NCBI RefSeq assembly: GCF_001655685.1
Contig: NZ_LYVF01000040.1
Coordinates: 1 to 64,000 of the forward strand
Direction of reading: 5' to 3'
DNA: 64,000 nucleotides
Origin: Desulfotomaculum copahuensis
GTDB taxonomy: Bacteria; Bacillota; Desulfotomaculia; Desulfotomaculales; Desulfovirgulaceae
Every line of letters starts with the position of its first letter. Position 1 is the stretch's first letter. Shown piece by piece: positions 36,409 to 45,252 of the stretch. A program made the translations under genes and the position numbers. The notes under the pieces are model-generated. The model was not told the origin of the DNA, did no database searches, and saw only the letters and a program-made list of their open reading frames with translations.

Positions 36409-36658
36409 GGTCCGCCTTGAGGTGCAATCATACGGGAAGTCTAAAAAACAAACGCCCGCTCTTGCATCACCGGAAATAATGAAAACTGCGGGTCCGTACC
36501 TTGTTCCGGAGCGTCCGCGGGACGCGCACGCGGTTGAGTAGTATTGACCGCCGGCAAAAACGGGGATAATTTGATAATGGAGATAATACTTGCCAGTAAC
36601 GGCCGTTACCGGCATAATATGTTTGAAACGATTTAATGAATCGCAAGGAGAGGAACCA

Positions 36659-38101
36659 GTGAAAAAGTTTAGTGATTTCAACTTGACCGAACCGGTCATG
36701 CAGGCGCTGCGCGATATGGGTTTTGAAGAGGTGACGCCGATTCAGGAGCGGGCTGTTCCCCTTGGCCTGCAAGGGCGGGATCTGATTGGCCAGGCGCATA
36801 CCGGGACCGGTAAAACGGCGGCTTTCGGCATCCCGCTGGTTGAGCTGCTGGATGTTGAGCAGGGGCATATCCAGGGGGTTGTCCTGACCCCCACCCGTGA
36901 GCTTGCCGTCCAGGTGGCCGAGGAACTGAACCGGATCGGTCAGTACCGGGGTATCCATACACTGCCCATTTACGGCGGACAGGATATCAACCGCCAGATC
37001 CGGGCGCTCAGGAACAGGCCGCACATTATCGTGGGGACGCCGGGTCGTTTCATGGACCATATGCGCCGCAAGACAATCCGCACCGACCGGGTCGGGATGG
37101 TGGTTCTGGATGAAGCGGACGAGATGCTTAATATGGGTTTTATTGAAGATATCGAAACCATTTTGAAAGAGATCCCGGAAGAGCGTCAGACCATGCTTTT
37201 TTCCGCCACCATACCTGCTTCGATCCAGGCCCTGGCCCGGCGCTTCATGCGCGATCCGGAGGTGATCCGGGTCGTTTCCAGGCAGGTTACCGTGCCCAAC
37301 ATTGAGCAAAGTTACATTGAAGTCGAAGAAAAGCAAAAGTTTGATGTCCTCTGCCGCCTGATGGATGTTCAATCCCCCGAGCGGACCATTATTTTCGGCC
37401 GGACCAAGCGCCGGGTGGACGAACTTTTTGACGCGTTGAGCAAACGCGGCTATGCCGCCGAAGGAATTCACGGGGACATGCCCCAGTCCAGGCGGGACAT
37501 GGTGATGCGGAAATTTAAAGAAGGCGCGGTTGAAGCGCTGGTGGCCACCGATGTCGCCGCCAGGGGGCTGGATATCACCGGGGTGACTCATATCTATAAC
37601 TTTGACATCCCGCAGGATCCGGAGGGCTATGTCCACCGCGTCGGCCGGACCGGCCGCGCCGGCAATGCCGGCGTGGCGGTCACTTTTGTCACGCCGCGGG
37701 AGATTCATCATTTAAAGGTCATTGAACGCATGACCGGGGGGCGGATCGCAAGGAAACCGGCGCCGACAATAAAAGAAGCTTTTGAGGGACAACAGCGCCT
37801 GGCGGTGGATAAGCTGATGCTGGTCGTGGAAAAAGAAGACATCCGGAATTACCGGGAAATGGCCGAAGAACTGCTGGAGGAAATTGACCCGGTTACCCTG
37901 CTTTCAGCGGCGCTAAAGGTGTTGACCAGGGAATCAGTGCCGGTTCCGGTCGTATTGACCGAGGAAAGCCCGCTCCGGAGCAAAAAGAACAAGCATGCCG
38001 GCGCCGGGTACGGGGATCATGCCGGCAACCGGGGCGGGAAAAAACGGGCCGGCCGGAGCGGCGGGTTTAGAAAAAGCTCGTTTGACAAGCCGGTGCGGTA
38101 A
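36659..38101 (+). CDS. DEAD-box RNA helicase (CshA/DeaD type)
   Basis: A 480-residue ATP-dependent RNA helicase. Motifs in order: F-x17-Q region ([14 protein letters not shown]), [67 protein letters not shown] basic, Gly/Arg/Lys-rich tail of about 45 residues should bind RNA. GTG 36659 follows AAGGAGAGG. It is followed by a cold-shock gene, and both act on RNA structure, often in the cold; the csp gene has its own promoter. Confidence 0.95.
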   Translation: MKKFSDFNLTEPVMQALRDMGFEEVTPIQERAVPLGLQGRDLIGQAHTGTGKTAAFGIPLVELLDVEQGHIQGVVLTPTRELAVQVAEELNRIGQYRGIHTLPIYGGQDINRQIRALRNRPHIIVGTPGRFMDHMRRKTIRTDRVGMVVLDEADEMLNMGFIEDIETILKEIPEERQTMLFSATIPASIQALARRFMRDPEVIRVVSRQVTVPNIEQSYIEVEEKQKFDVLCRLMDVQSPERTIIFGRTKRRVDELFDALSKRGYAAEGIHGDMPQSRRDMVMRKFKEGAVEALVATDVAARGLDITGVTHIYNFDIPQDPEGYVHRVGRTGRAGNAGVAVTFVTPREIHHLKVIERMTGGRIARKPAPTIKEAFEGQQRLAVDKLMLVVEKEDIRNYREMAEELLEEIDPVTLLSAALKVLTRESVPVPVVLTEESPLRSKKNKHAGAGYGDHAGNRGGKKRAGRSGGFRKSSFDKPVR

Positions 38102-38201
38102 GGAAAACCCGGCCGGCCCCCGCCACCGGTGGGTGCGGCAAACGGCGTCATAAGGCAGGCGGTCAATTTGCCGAACGGTGAATAAATCTTTCGGCAAAAA
38201 C

Positions 38202-38230
38202 TTGCTTTTTCCCAGGGATGGGAGTATAAT
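38202..38230 (+). promoter_or_regulatory. Sigma-A promoter of the cold-shock gene
   Basis: TTGCTT, 17 bp, TATAAT; the start codon is 44 bp further on. Confidence 0.8.
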
Positions 38231-38273
38231 ACCATCATTCGCCTCATCAGAGGTAATTTAGGAGGTAAAGTGT

Positions 38274-38471
38274 TTGAGAGGCAAGGTAAAATGGTTTAAT
38301 GCGGACAAAGGGTTTGGTTTCATTGAAACCTCGGAAGGAAATGATGTTTTTGTGCATTTCTCTTCCATTCAATCCGACGGTTTTAAGACGTTGGACGAGG
38401 GTCAGGACGTCGAGTTTGACATTGTCGAGGGCAACCGTGGTCCGCAGGCGGCCAATGTGGTCAAATTATAA
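38274..38471 (+). CDS. CspA-family cold-shock protein
   Basis: A 65-residue single cold-shock domain that binds single-stranded RNA and DNA. The RNP1 and RNP2 motifs KGFGFIE and DVFVHFSSI are intact. Translation appears to start at TTG 38274, eight bases after GGAGG, giving the family start [14 protein letters not shown]. It has its own promoter and terminator. Confidence 0.95.
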   Translation: MRGKVKWFNADKGFGFIETSEGNDVFVHFSSIQSDGFKTLDEGQDVEFDIVEGNRGPQAANVVKL

Positions 38472-38505
38472 CGTAAAAGATTTCTTTTATATATAATTTT
38501 GTACC

Positions 38506-38552
38506 GCAAAAAACAAAGACAGCCGGGTGTGCCGGTTGTCTTTGTTTTTTGC
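38506..38552 (+). terminator. Bidirectional terminator
   Basis: A near-perfect stem GCAAAAAACAAAGACA / TGTCTTTGTTTTTTGC around CCGG-GTGTG-CCGG. A/T runs on both sides fit termination of csp from the left and of the methyltransferase 3' end from the right. Confidence 0.88.
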
Positions 38553-38554
38553 AC

Positions 38555-38913
38555 TTATTCCCGCCGGGGCGGGCGCGGGCCGAAGAACTGGTAGTAGGTG
38601 CATTCAATCCGTCCGTTGTACAGCTTGCGCTTTTTATCGGCCGGCCGGCCGAATAATTTTTCAAAATTGTGATGGGCGGTCAGAACGTAGTAAGACCAGG
38701 TATCCAGGTTACGGAAAACATGGCCCATTTCCCGGTAAAGCCGCTCCACCGACTGCAGATCCGCCAGGCGCTGCCCGTAAGGCGGGTTGCAGATGATGCA
38801 GCCGTACTGGTGCTTTGTTTGCAGCGCAGCCACCGGCATCTGCTGCCAGTGGATATATTCCTCCACCCCGGCCTGGCGGGCGTGATAGCGGGCCAGGCCG
38901 AGCACCTCCGGAT
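38555..38913 (-). pseudogene. Orphan 3' end of the RlmL-like methyltransferase gene
   Basis: This encodes the last ~118 residues of a THUMP-type methyltransferase, including the catalytic IICNPPYGQRLADL and ending GPRPPRRE. It has no start of its own. It is collinear without indels with 42894-43248 in the full-length gene, with about 18 differences in 355 bp by my count. The encoded changes are conservative (for example Y/F, S/T). The homology stops abruptly at 38913. It is probably the original 3' end, displaced by the insertion. Confidence 0.88.
38559..38913. repeat. 355-bp direct repeat, left copy
   Basis: Left flank of the 4 kb insert; same orientation as 42894-43248, with about 95% identity counted by eye. 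Confidence 0.88.
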
Positions 38914-38973
38914 AAATATCCCCTTAAAAGAGACTTAATTTTATGAATTCTTAAGCAGGAGTTCACGAATAAT

Positions 38974-39180
38974 TTGGCGAAAACCAGGATGCCCTTACAT
39001 ACCGGTTACCATGGGCGATGGAGGCGGTACGGGTACATGCGGCCGCCTTTGGCCAAGAAAGTGCTGTACAATTGCAGGGATTGGCTGCCTTGGCAGTGGA
39101 GGTGTGAAATCAATCGGCTTCGTATCGAGTTGTTTGGAGATGCCTCAATCCCTGGCACCCGTGTTGATCCGAAGGAGTGA
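38974..39180 (+). CDS. Doubtful small ORF at the left end of the insert
   Basis: 68 codons rich in Arg and Trp (LAKKVLYNCRDWLPWQWRCE). TTG 38974 lies 12 bases after GGAG; ATG 38989 is inside. I recognise no family. It could be a relic of a longer gene cut at the insertion edge. Bases 39181-39264 hold the promoter and leader of the AAA gene. Confidence 0.25.
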   Translation: MAKTRMPLHTGYHGRWRRYGYMRPPLAKKVLYNCRDWLPWQWRCEINRLRIELFGDASIPGTRVDPKE

Positions 39181-39222
39181 AGATCACAATTGAATCACTG
39201 AAGAAATGATGAAATGTGTTTG

Positions 39223-39231
39223 TGGTATAAT
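39223..39231 (+). promoter_or_regulatory. Extended -10 promoter of the defence operon
   Basis: TGGTATAAT, an extended -10 box with no good -35, lies 34 bp before the GTG start of the AAA gene. Confidence 0.55.
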
Positions 39232-39264
39232 AAAGTACCATTTATCTGTGGAGGAGATTGCGCT

Positions 39265-40254
39265 GTGGCGAGTGCTGACCAGCTGAAGGCACTTATAAAA
39301 TCGCATTTGGAAGGCGATGACCAGCGGTTCTTTTCGGTGGCCATGCAGGTAGCAGCCCATGAGGCAAAATTGGGCCATGGCAAACTTGCAGAGGAACTGC
39401 GTGCCTTGGTAGATGAAGCAAAGCGGCGGCGTTGTGCCGGGCAGCCAGTTCCTATAAGCCGTCCCCGGGGAGAGTTAGCCAACCTTCTGGCGGTTTCCTA
39501 TCCCAAGGCGCATCTGGGTGAGATGATTTTGGGGGATAAACTTGCGCGGCAAATACAGCGCGTTATTCTTGAGCAGCGTCATGCCGCCCGCATTTTGGAG
39601 CACGGTCTTTCTCCACGGCGAAAGTTATTGCTGGTCGGCCCGCCGGGTACAGGTAAGACACTCACTGCATCGGTATTAGCTGGTGAGTTGGGCATTCCGC
39701 TATTCCAGATCCGTCTGGATGGTCTCATTACCAAGTATATGGGCGAAACCGCCGCCAAGCTACGGCAGGTCTTTGAAGCTACGGAGCACACCCGCGGCGT
39801 TTATTTCTTTGACGAGTTTGACGCCATTGGTTCCCAACGCGGGCTTGCCAATGACGTCGGTGAAATTCGGCGCGTTCTGAACAGCTTCCTGCAGATGATC
39901 GAGCAGGATCACTCCCACAGTCTCATCGTTGCCGCCACCAATCATGCTGAAATCCTGGATAAGGCTCTCTTTCGTCGTTTTGACGACGTTCTTTATTACG
40001 ATCTGCCGGACGAGTTACAACTTAGCACACTTTTGAAATCCCGACTTTCAAGGTTCACTGACATGAACGTGTCCTGGAAACGGTTGGCTAAGGAGGCTGC
40101 CGGCTTGAACTACGCCGAGGTCACCCGGGCGGCTGACGAAGTGCTAAAGGCTGCATTGATTGACGAACGGGAGTGCCTAAAAGAGGCTGATATTCGTATC
40201 ATGCTGGAGGAGCGCCAGGACGTAGCCCGGAAGTTGCAAGAAAACATCCAATAG
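39265..40254 (+). CDS. ietA: AAA ATPase of an IetAS-type anti-phage system
   Basis: A 329-residue AAA+ ATPase with an N-terminal helical region (1-85). The core has Walker A GPPGTGKT (125-132), Walker B VYFFDEFDAIG (179-189), sensor-1 IVAATNHAEILD, and arginine-finger region ALFRRFDDVLYYD, as in FtsH/spastin-like families. GTG 39265 lies eight bases after GGAGGAG; an ATG at 39214 would precede the promoter. It is followed 17 bp later by a subtilase. The AAA + subtilisin-like pairing is that of IetA/IetS, first described in plasmid incompatibility and later reported as an anti-phage defence system. It presumably senses or remodels a target and controls the protease. Confidence 0.82.
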   Translation: MASADQLKALIKSHLEGDDQRFFSVAMQVAAHEAKLGHGKLAEELRALVDEAKRRRCAGQPVPISRPRGELANLLAVSYPKAHLGEMILGDKLARQIQRVILEQRHAARILEHGLSPRRKLLLVGPPGTGKTLTASVLAGELGIPLFQIRLDGLITKYMGETAAKLRQVFEATEHTRGVYFFDEFDAIGSQRGLANDVGEIRRVLNSFLQMIEQDHSHSLIVAATNHAEILDKALFRRFDDVLYYDLPDELQLSTLLKSRLSRFTDMNVSWKRLAKEAAGLNYAEVTRAADEVLKAALIDERECLKEADIRIMLEERQDVARKLQENIQ

Positions 40255-40271
40255 GGTAGTGTGGTTATAAG

Positions 40272-42773
40272 ATGGTGGATGATCGTGACGGGATGAAGCG
40301 GCATTTTATCCTTGAAGGGGTAACTACAACTGAACGGTTTCGCTCACCACGGCATGGCGGCAACCGCTCGCGCGTGCCGGAGCGGGATCGTCATATTCAT
40401 GGAACGGCATTGCTCGGACAGGTCCAGGCCTTGCGGACAGAGATGACCGCGGCCTGTGAGGCTCAGGAACAAGCCGGGCTGGACGGCGGGTTCGGACTAC
40501 AAGTAGAGTTCGGAAGCTTCCCGGATATCGAGATGGCTTTCGAAAGCCTGGCCCGGGAGCGTTCGGGCATCGAATTGTTGAATGTGCGCCATGAGGATCA
40601 ACGCACTTTAGCGACCGTATTTGTACCGGATGGAAAATTAGAACATTTTGAAAGCATAATTCGTGACTATTTGGCTGAGAAGCTCGATCGGAGTGGACGC
40701 GCCCGGGATCATAAGAGGCTGATCAATGCTATTCAACAGATTCGTGCCGCCACCCTTCGAGCTCTCTGGACTGATGATCCCGCGGTTTTTCCGGTTTCAG
40801 ATCAGGAATCGTTTTGGTGGGAAGTGTGGCTGCCGATCCGGGGTGATCGTGCGAACACCGTGACCACCTTCCGCAGATTGGCTGAGGCTCAGAATCTCCG
40901 CATGGCTACTGAAGAGCTGATTTTTCCCGAACGTACTGTGTTGCTTGTGTACGGCTCAGCTGGTCAGATGAGCCGCTCGATCATGGCGCTCAACAGCATT
41001 GCCGAACTCAGGCGGGCCAAGGAAACGGCGGAGTTCTTCGATGCCTTGTTACCGGAAGAACAGCCCGCATGGCTGGACGACCTTCTTAGAAATACCGGGT
41101 TTGCGGGACCGGATCAACCGGTTCCCCATGTGTGTCTACTGGATACCGGCGTCAACAACGGGCATCCCTTGATCGCGCCGGCACTTGCCGATCCTGATTT
41201 GCACACTGTGGAACCGGCATGGGGAACCGATGATACCGAAGGACACGGCACGGCCATGGCCGGTCTCGCCCTGGTCGGAGATTTAACCGAAGTGCTCGCT
41301 TCGACTCAACACGTGCAGATCGGCCATCGCCTGGAATCGGTGAAGTTACTGCCACACGATAGTGCCAATGGTGATGATGCAATACATCACGGTTATCTGA
41401 CCACCGAAGCGGTCTCACGGCCTGAGATTACGGCTCCGGAGCGACGCCGGGTGTTCGGTATGGCGGTGACCGCCAGGGATAACCGGGATCGGGGTCGCCC
41501 TTCGGCGTGGTCCGCGGCAGTGGACCGGCTGGCGTCTGATGCGGACGGGGACGGAGCAAGACCAAGGCTTCTGGTTGTTTCAGCAGGCAACATCAATGAC
41601 CCGAACGCTTGGATTGATTATCCCGACAGCAATACCACCGATGGCATACATGATCCTGGACAAGCCTGGAACGCCTTGACCGTCGGTGCCTATACCGATT
41701 TAACCCATATTTCCGAACCGGACGCCGGCAGCTATCAACCGGTTGCTCAAGCCGGTGGACTAAGTCCTTTCAGTACAACCTCCGCGACGTGGCAACCACA
41801 CTGGCCCCTGAAGCCGGATGTGGTGTTCGAGGGGGGCAATGCTGCCAAAGATGCATATGGGGCAGTCTGGATGCCTAGCTTGAGCCTTCTGACGACCAAC
41901 CACGAGCCAACTCGCCGATTGTTTACGATATCCAATGCCACCAGTGCGGCAACAGCGCTTGCCACCCGTATGGCGGCACAAGTGATGGCATTCTATCCAA
42001 ATCTCTGGCCGGAGACAGTACGCGCCCTGATCGTTCATTCCGCAGAATGGACAGATCGTATGAAGAGGATGTTTTTACCGTTGCGTGTTCCAATCTCCAA
42101 GTCGGATTATGAACTTCTTGTTCGACACTGCGGTTTCGGAGTTCCGGATCTGAACCGTGCCCTGTGGAGTATTTCAAATTCGCTGACAATGGTCGTGGAA
42201 GAAAAACTGTATCCTTTTGGACGCGAAGGGGGCAATGAACCGACTCTCAGGGATATGAACCTGCACCGCTTACCCTGGCCGTTAGCCGAGCTCGAAGCAC
42301 TTGGTGACACAGAAGTGGAGATGCGGGTCACGCTGTCCTATTTTATAGAACCAAACCCTTCGGAGCGGGGCGTCCGTTCCCGGTACCGTTATGAGTCGCA
42401 TGGACTGCGTTTTGATGTGAAGCGCCCCTTGGAATCAGAAGGCGGTTTCCGCTCACGCGTCAATGCGGCGGCGCGCGATGAGGAAGAGGGGTCGAACGTT
42501 GGTGGTGATGACCCTGGTTGGTTAATCGGCACACAAAAGCGACATAAAGGATCATTGCATTCCGATATCTGGCTGGGAAGCGCGGTAGATCTTGCGAGTC
42601 GTGGAGTCCTGGCGGTCTATCCGGCACTGGGTTGGTGGAAAACGCGGCCGCGTCTTGAACGTTATGGAAGGGCCGCACGTTACGCACTTGTTGTCTCCAT
42701 TCGCGCGCCCGAGGTTGATGTTGATCTTTATGCTGCAATTGCCAATCAATTAGTTGTGGAAGTGGAATCTTGA
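40272..42773 (+). CDS. ietS: Subtilisin-like protease of an IetAS-type anti-phage system
   Basis: An 833-residue S8-family serine protease without signal peptide, so cytoplasmic. The first 280 residues are a specific N-terminal region (EGVTTTERFRSPRHGGNRSR, with DRDRHIHG-like RDRHIHG). The catalytic triad is visible: Asp291 in CLLDTGVNNGHPL, His325 in EGHGTAMAGLAL, and Ser558 in SNATSAATALAT (usually GTSxA). The oxyanion Asn is probably in VVSAGNINDPN. A 200-residue C-terminal domain of unknown role follows. ATG 40272 has no clear ribosome site and is probably coupled to the AAA gene; ATG 40293 (MKRHFILEG) is the alternative. It probably acts as the effector, cleaving host or phage proteins once triggered. 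Confidence 0.85.
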   Translation: MVDDRDGMKRHFILEGVTTTERFRSPRHGGNRSRVPERDRHIHGTALLGQVQALRTEMTAACEAQEQAGLDGGFGLQVEFGSFPDIEMAFESLARERSGIELLNVRHEDQRTLATVFVPDGKLEHFESIIRDYLAEKLDRSGRARDHKRLINAIQQIRAATLRALWTDDPAVFPVSDQESFWWEVWLPIRGDRANTVTTFRRLAEAQNLRMATEELIFPERTVLLVYGSAGQMSRSIMALNSIAELRRAKETAEFFDALLPEEQPAWLDDLLRNTGFAGPDQPVPHVCLLDTGVNNGHPLIAPALADPDLHTVEPAWGTDDTEGHGTAMAGLALVGDLTEVLASTQHVQIGHRLESVKLLPHDSANGDDAIHHGYLTTEAVSRPEITAPERRRVFGMAVTARDNRDRGRPSAWSAAVDRLASDADGDGARPRLLVVSAGNINDPNAWIDYPDSNTTDGIHDPGQAWNALTVGAYTDLTHISEPDAGSYQPVAQAGGLSPFSTTSATWQPHWPLKPDVVFEGGNAAKDAYGAVWMPSLSLLTTNHEPTRRLFTISNATSAATALATRMAAQVMAFYPNLWPETVRALIVHSAEWTDRMKRMFLPLRVPISKSDYELLVRHCGFGVPDLNRALWSISNSLTMVVEEKLYPFGREGGNEPTLRDMNLHRLPWPLAELEALGDTEVEMRVTLSYFIEPNPSERGVRSRYRYESHGLRFDVKRPLESEGGFRSRVNAAARDEEEGSNVGGDDPGWLIGTQKRHKGSLHSDIWLGSAVDLASRGVLAVYPALGWWKTRPRLERYGRAARYALVVSIRAPEVDVDLYAAIANQLVVEVES

Positions 42774-42853
42774 TGGAACCCCTCATCGTTGCCGGTATCT
42801 CTACAGACGCTTTGCCATATTTATAAAAAAAGTTTTATCATACAGAACGGTAA

Positions 42854-44029
42854 TCACTCCACCGGCGCAGGTGTTTTTGCCCCGGTGTCAATATCCCGCC
42901 GGGGCGGGCGGGGGCCGAAGAACTGGTAGTAAGTGCATTCAATCCGGCCGTTGTACAGCTTGCGCTTTTTATCGGCCGGCCGGCCGAATAATTTTTCAAA
43001 ATTGTGATGGGCGGTTAATACATAGAAAGACCAGCTGTCCAGATTACGGAAAACATGGCCCATTTCCCGGTAAAGCCGCTCCACCGTCCGCAGATCCGCC
43101 AGGCGCTGCCCGTAAGGCGGGTTGCAGATGATGCAGCCGTACCGGTGTTTTGTTTGCAGCGCGGCCAGCGGCATCTGCTGCCAGTGGATATATTCCTCCA
43201 CTCCGGCCTGGCGGGCGTGATAGCGGGCCAGGCCGAGCACCTCCGGATCCGCATCCGTGCCCTGGATCTGCAGGCCCGGCCGGGGGCGAATCAGCTCCGC
43301 CGCCTCCCGGCGCGCTTCCTGCCACAGGCGGGCGCCCACGCGCGGCCATCTTTCGGCGGCGAATGTGCGCTGCAGGCCCGGCGCCCGGTTGAGCGCGATT
43401 AACGCCGCCTCGATCGGGATGGTGCCCGAACCGCACAGGGGATCCACCAGCACCCGGTCCGGGCGCCAGAAGCTCAAATTGATCATGGCCGCAGCCAGGG
43501 TTTCCTTGAGCGGTGCGGCGCTGTTCAATTTGCGGTAGCCGCGCTTGTGCAGGCCCGCGCCGCTGGTATCGATGGTCAGTGTGGCCACGTCCTTGAGCAG
43601 GGCCACCTCGATAGTGTAGCGGGGACCGTTTTCGGCAAACCACTGCCGGCGGTAGCGGCTTTTCATGCTTTCCACCACCGCTTTTTTTACGATCGCCTGG
43701 CAGTCTGGGACACTGAACAGCTTGGAGCGGACCGATTTGCCTTCCACGGGAAAACTGGCGTCTTCCGGCAGCCAGTCCGGCCAGGGCAGTGCTTTCGTTT
43801 TTTCAAAAAGCTCATCGAAGGTGGTGGCCGGAAACTGCCCCATTTTGACCAGTACCCGGTCCGCGCTGCGCAGCCACAGGTTGGTCCGGCAAATGCCCGT
43901 CTCGTCGGCATTGAAGATCACCCGGCCGTTTTCCACCGTTGCCGGTTCATAGCCAAGTTCCCGGACCTCCCGTGCCACCACCGCCTCCAGTCCGAAAGTG
44001 GCGGTGGCGATCAGTTCAATTTCAGCCAT
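42854..44029 (-). CDS. THUMP-domain class I RNA methyltransferase (RlmL/YpsC type)
   Basis: A 391-residue SAM-dependent methyltransferase, probably modifying 23S rRNA guanine (N2). The ferredoxin-like/THUMP N-terminus starts AEIELIATATFGLEAVVARE. The UPF0020 core has DPLCGSGTIPIEAALIALNR and the catalytic IICNPPYGQRLADL. ATG 44029 is chosen because the family begins there; the frame runs 48 residues further without homology. The last 118 codons form one of the 355-bp repeats. The end is changed: after GPRPPRR it reads DIDTGAKTPAPVE, whereas the orphan copy stops after RRE. The hybrid gene looks intact. Confidence 0.9.
   Translation of the reverse strand: MAEIELIATATFGLEAVVAREVRELGYEPATVENGRVIFNADETGICRTNLWLRSADRVLVKMGQFPATTFDELFEKTKALPWPDWLPEDASFPVEGKSVRSKLFSVPDCQAIVKKAVVESMKSRYRRQWFAENGPRYTIEVALLKDVATLTIDTSGAGLHKRGYRKLNSAAPLKETLAAAMINLSFWRPDRVLVDPLCGSGTIPIEAALIALNRAPGLQRTFAAERWPRVGARLWQEARREAAELIRPRPGLQIQGTDADPEVLGLARYHARQAGVEEYIHWQQMPLAALQTKHRYGCIICNPPYGQRLADLRTVERLYREMGHVFRNLDSWSFYVLTAHHNFEKLFGRPADKKRKLYNGRIECTYYQFFGPRPPRRDIDTGAKTPAPVE
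42894..43248. repeat. 355-bp direct repeat, right copy (inside the methyltransferase gene)
   Basis: Right flank of the insert, collinear with 38559-38913. Outside these limits the two loci share no sequence. Confidence 0.88.
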
Positions 44030-44243
44030 TGCTCTCGACTCCGTCTGTTTGATAGGTCGCAACATATTGATTATCGCAGATATAACAGCCGTAATCAAGC
44101 CGGTGGCTGCAGTAACAGGTCCCGCCCGGCAAGGGAATTTCAGCTTTAATGCCGGCACCTTGTATAATGCCATGACCGGAATTCATGCGTCAGCCCCGGC
44201 TGCAGTTGGACCGGCCATACTAAAATGTTTCCCGGTGCCAAAA

Positions 44244-45158
44244 TTATTCCCCGGCCGGGCTTTCATCCAGCCAGGAAACCCTTGGATGCTCCGGGTCGTT
44301 GATAGCCGCGGCCAGATCGGCCACGCCGAAACGGTTTTGCCGCAGGATGTCCAGCAGTTCGTCCAGTTGGCCGTCCAGCCACGGTGTCCAGTGCAGCAAA
44401 ATAATGTCGCCCGGCTGCAGGTGATCGCTGTCCACGCTCAGGCCGTATCTGTTGCTCACCTCCGCGTCCCACATAATCACGTCATCGATCCCGCAGGCGG
44501 CGGCGGTTTGACAAACCCGCGCGTCGTAAGCGCCGTAAGGCGGGCGCAGCAAAAACGGCCGGGCGCCCAACCGGCGGTAATATTCCAGCGGCGCGGCAAT
44601 TTGAGTTTTCATCCCGGCCGGGGAAAGCCGGCTCAAAGGCAGGTGGGAAAGCGTATGGTCTTCAATATCCCCGCCCGCGGCCAGGAAGTTCCGCCAGTAA
44701 TCCGGATGTTCCCTGGCCGCCTGTTCAATCAGGAAGGCGGTTACCGGCAGGTGATATTTTTTCATCAGCCGGAGCACGTGCCAGCTGGGATACCAGCCAT
44801 CGTCTATGGTGATGAAGACAGCCCGCGCTTTGACCGGCAGGGAGGAGAGCACTTTGGCCGGCCCCGCCTTGATGTTTCCGGTGGGTTTGACGGTTATTCC
44901 GGCTGCCGGGACCGCCGCCGCTGGTGCTGGGTATGCTTCAGCCGGCGCCGTTCCGGCCGGCGCCGCGTCCGCCCGGCGGAGCCGTTGCTGTCCGGCCGGG
45001 ACCGGACCGCACTGCACCGGCCGGACAGCCAAATCCAGGGCGGTGCCGGATGGCACCCGGGCAAAAAAAGCCTTGTCCGCCGCCATGGAAAGCACGATCA
45101 AAACCAGCGCGGCCGCCGCCACGGTGGCGGGGAAGCGAAACAAGCGCACCCGTCTCAT
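44244..45158 (-). CDS. Polysaccharide deacetylase family protein (CE4)
   Basis: 304 residues from ATG 45158. An N-terminal signal anchor (FPATVAAAALVLIVLSM) is followed by a long Ala/Pro-rich linker and a NodB domain from about residue 125. The metal and catalytic set is present: VFITIDDGWYP (Asp-Asp), IEDHTLSHLPLS (H-x4-H), LRPPYGAYD and DIILLHW. The family deacetylates peptidoglycan or related polymers outside the membrane. Upstream of 45158 is a terminator, which argues against the longer open frame; GGGAG sits unusually close to the ATG. Confidence 0.87.
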   Translation of the reverse strand: MRRVRLFRFPATVAAAALVLIVLSMAADKAFFARVPSGTALDLAVRPVQCGPVPAGQQRLRRADAAPAGTAPAEAYPAPAAAVPAAGITVKPTGNIKAGPAKVLSSLPVKARAVFITIDDGWYPSWHVLRLMKKYHLPVTAFLIEQAAREHPDYWRNFLAAGGDIEDHTLSHLPLSRLSPAGMKTQIAAPLEYYRRLGARPFLLRPPYGAYDARVCQTAAACGIDDVIMWDAEVSNRYGLSVDSDHLQPGDIILLHWTPWLDGQLDELLDILRQNRFGVADLAAAINDPEHPRVSWLDESPAGE

Positions 45159-45176
45159 CTCCCATGCACAAGAATA

Positions 45177-45210
45177 AAAGGCACCCGATCCATTTTGTTC
45201 AGGTGCCTTT
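45177..45210 (-). terminator. Terminator of the threonine operon
   Basis: On the minus strand, AAAGGCACC ... GGTGCCTTT followed by TATTCTTG. Confidence 0.8.
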
Positions 45211-45252
45211 GAAAAAAGAACTTGATTTTTTGTTTTCAGCAAGCCGGCGGCT

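Larger units (their letters stand above)
38914..42893. mobile_element. 4 kb inserted accessory segment with IetAS-type defence pair
   Basis: DNA lying between the two 355-bp repeats. It carries two convincing genes (AAA ATPase and subtilase) in one operon. Base composition and codon choice are more AT-rich and less strict than in the flanks. No integrase, transposase or terminal inverted repeat is visible, so movement probably relied on homologous recombination or an enzyme supplied elsewhere. Confidence 0.7.

Noticed and set aside
38914-42893. Insertion sequence, phage or tRNA-linked integrative element
   Set aside because: No transposase, integrase or phage gene, no terminal inverted repeats, and the edges are in a protein gene rather than a tRNA.
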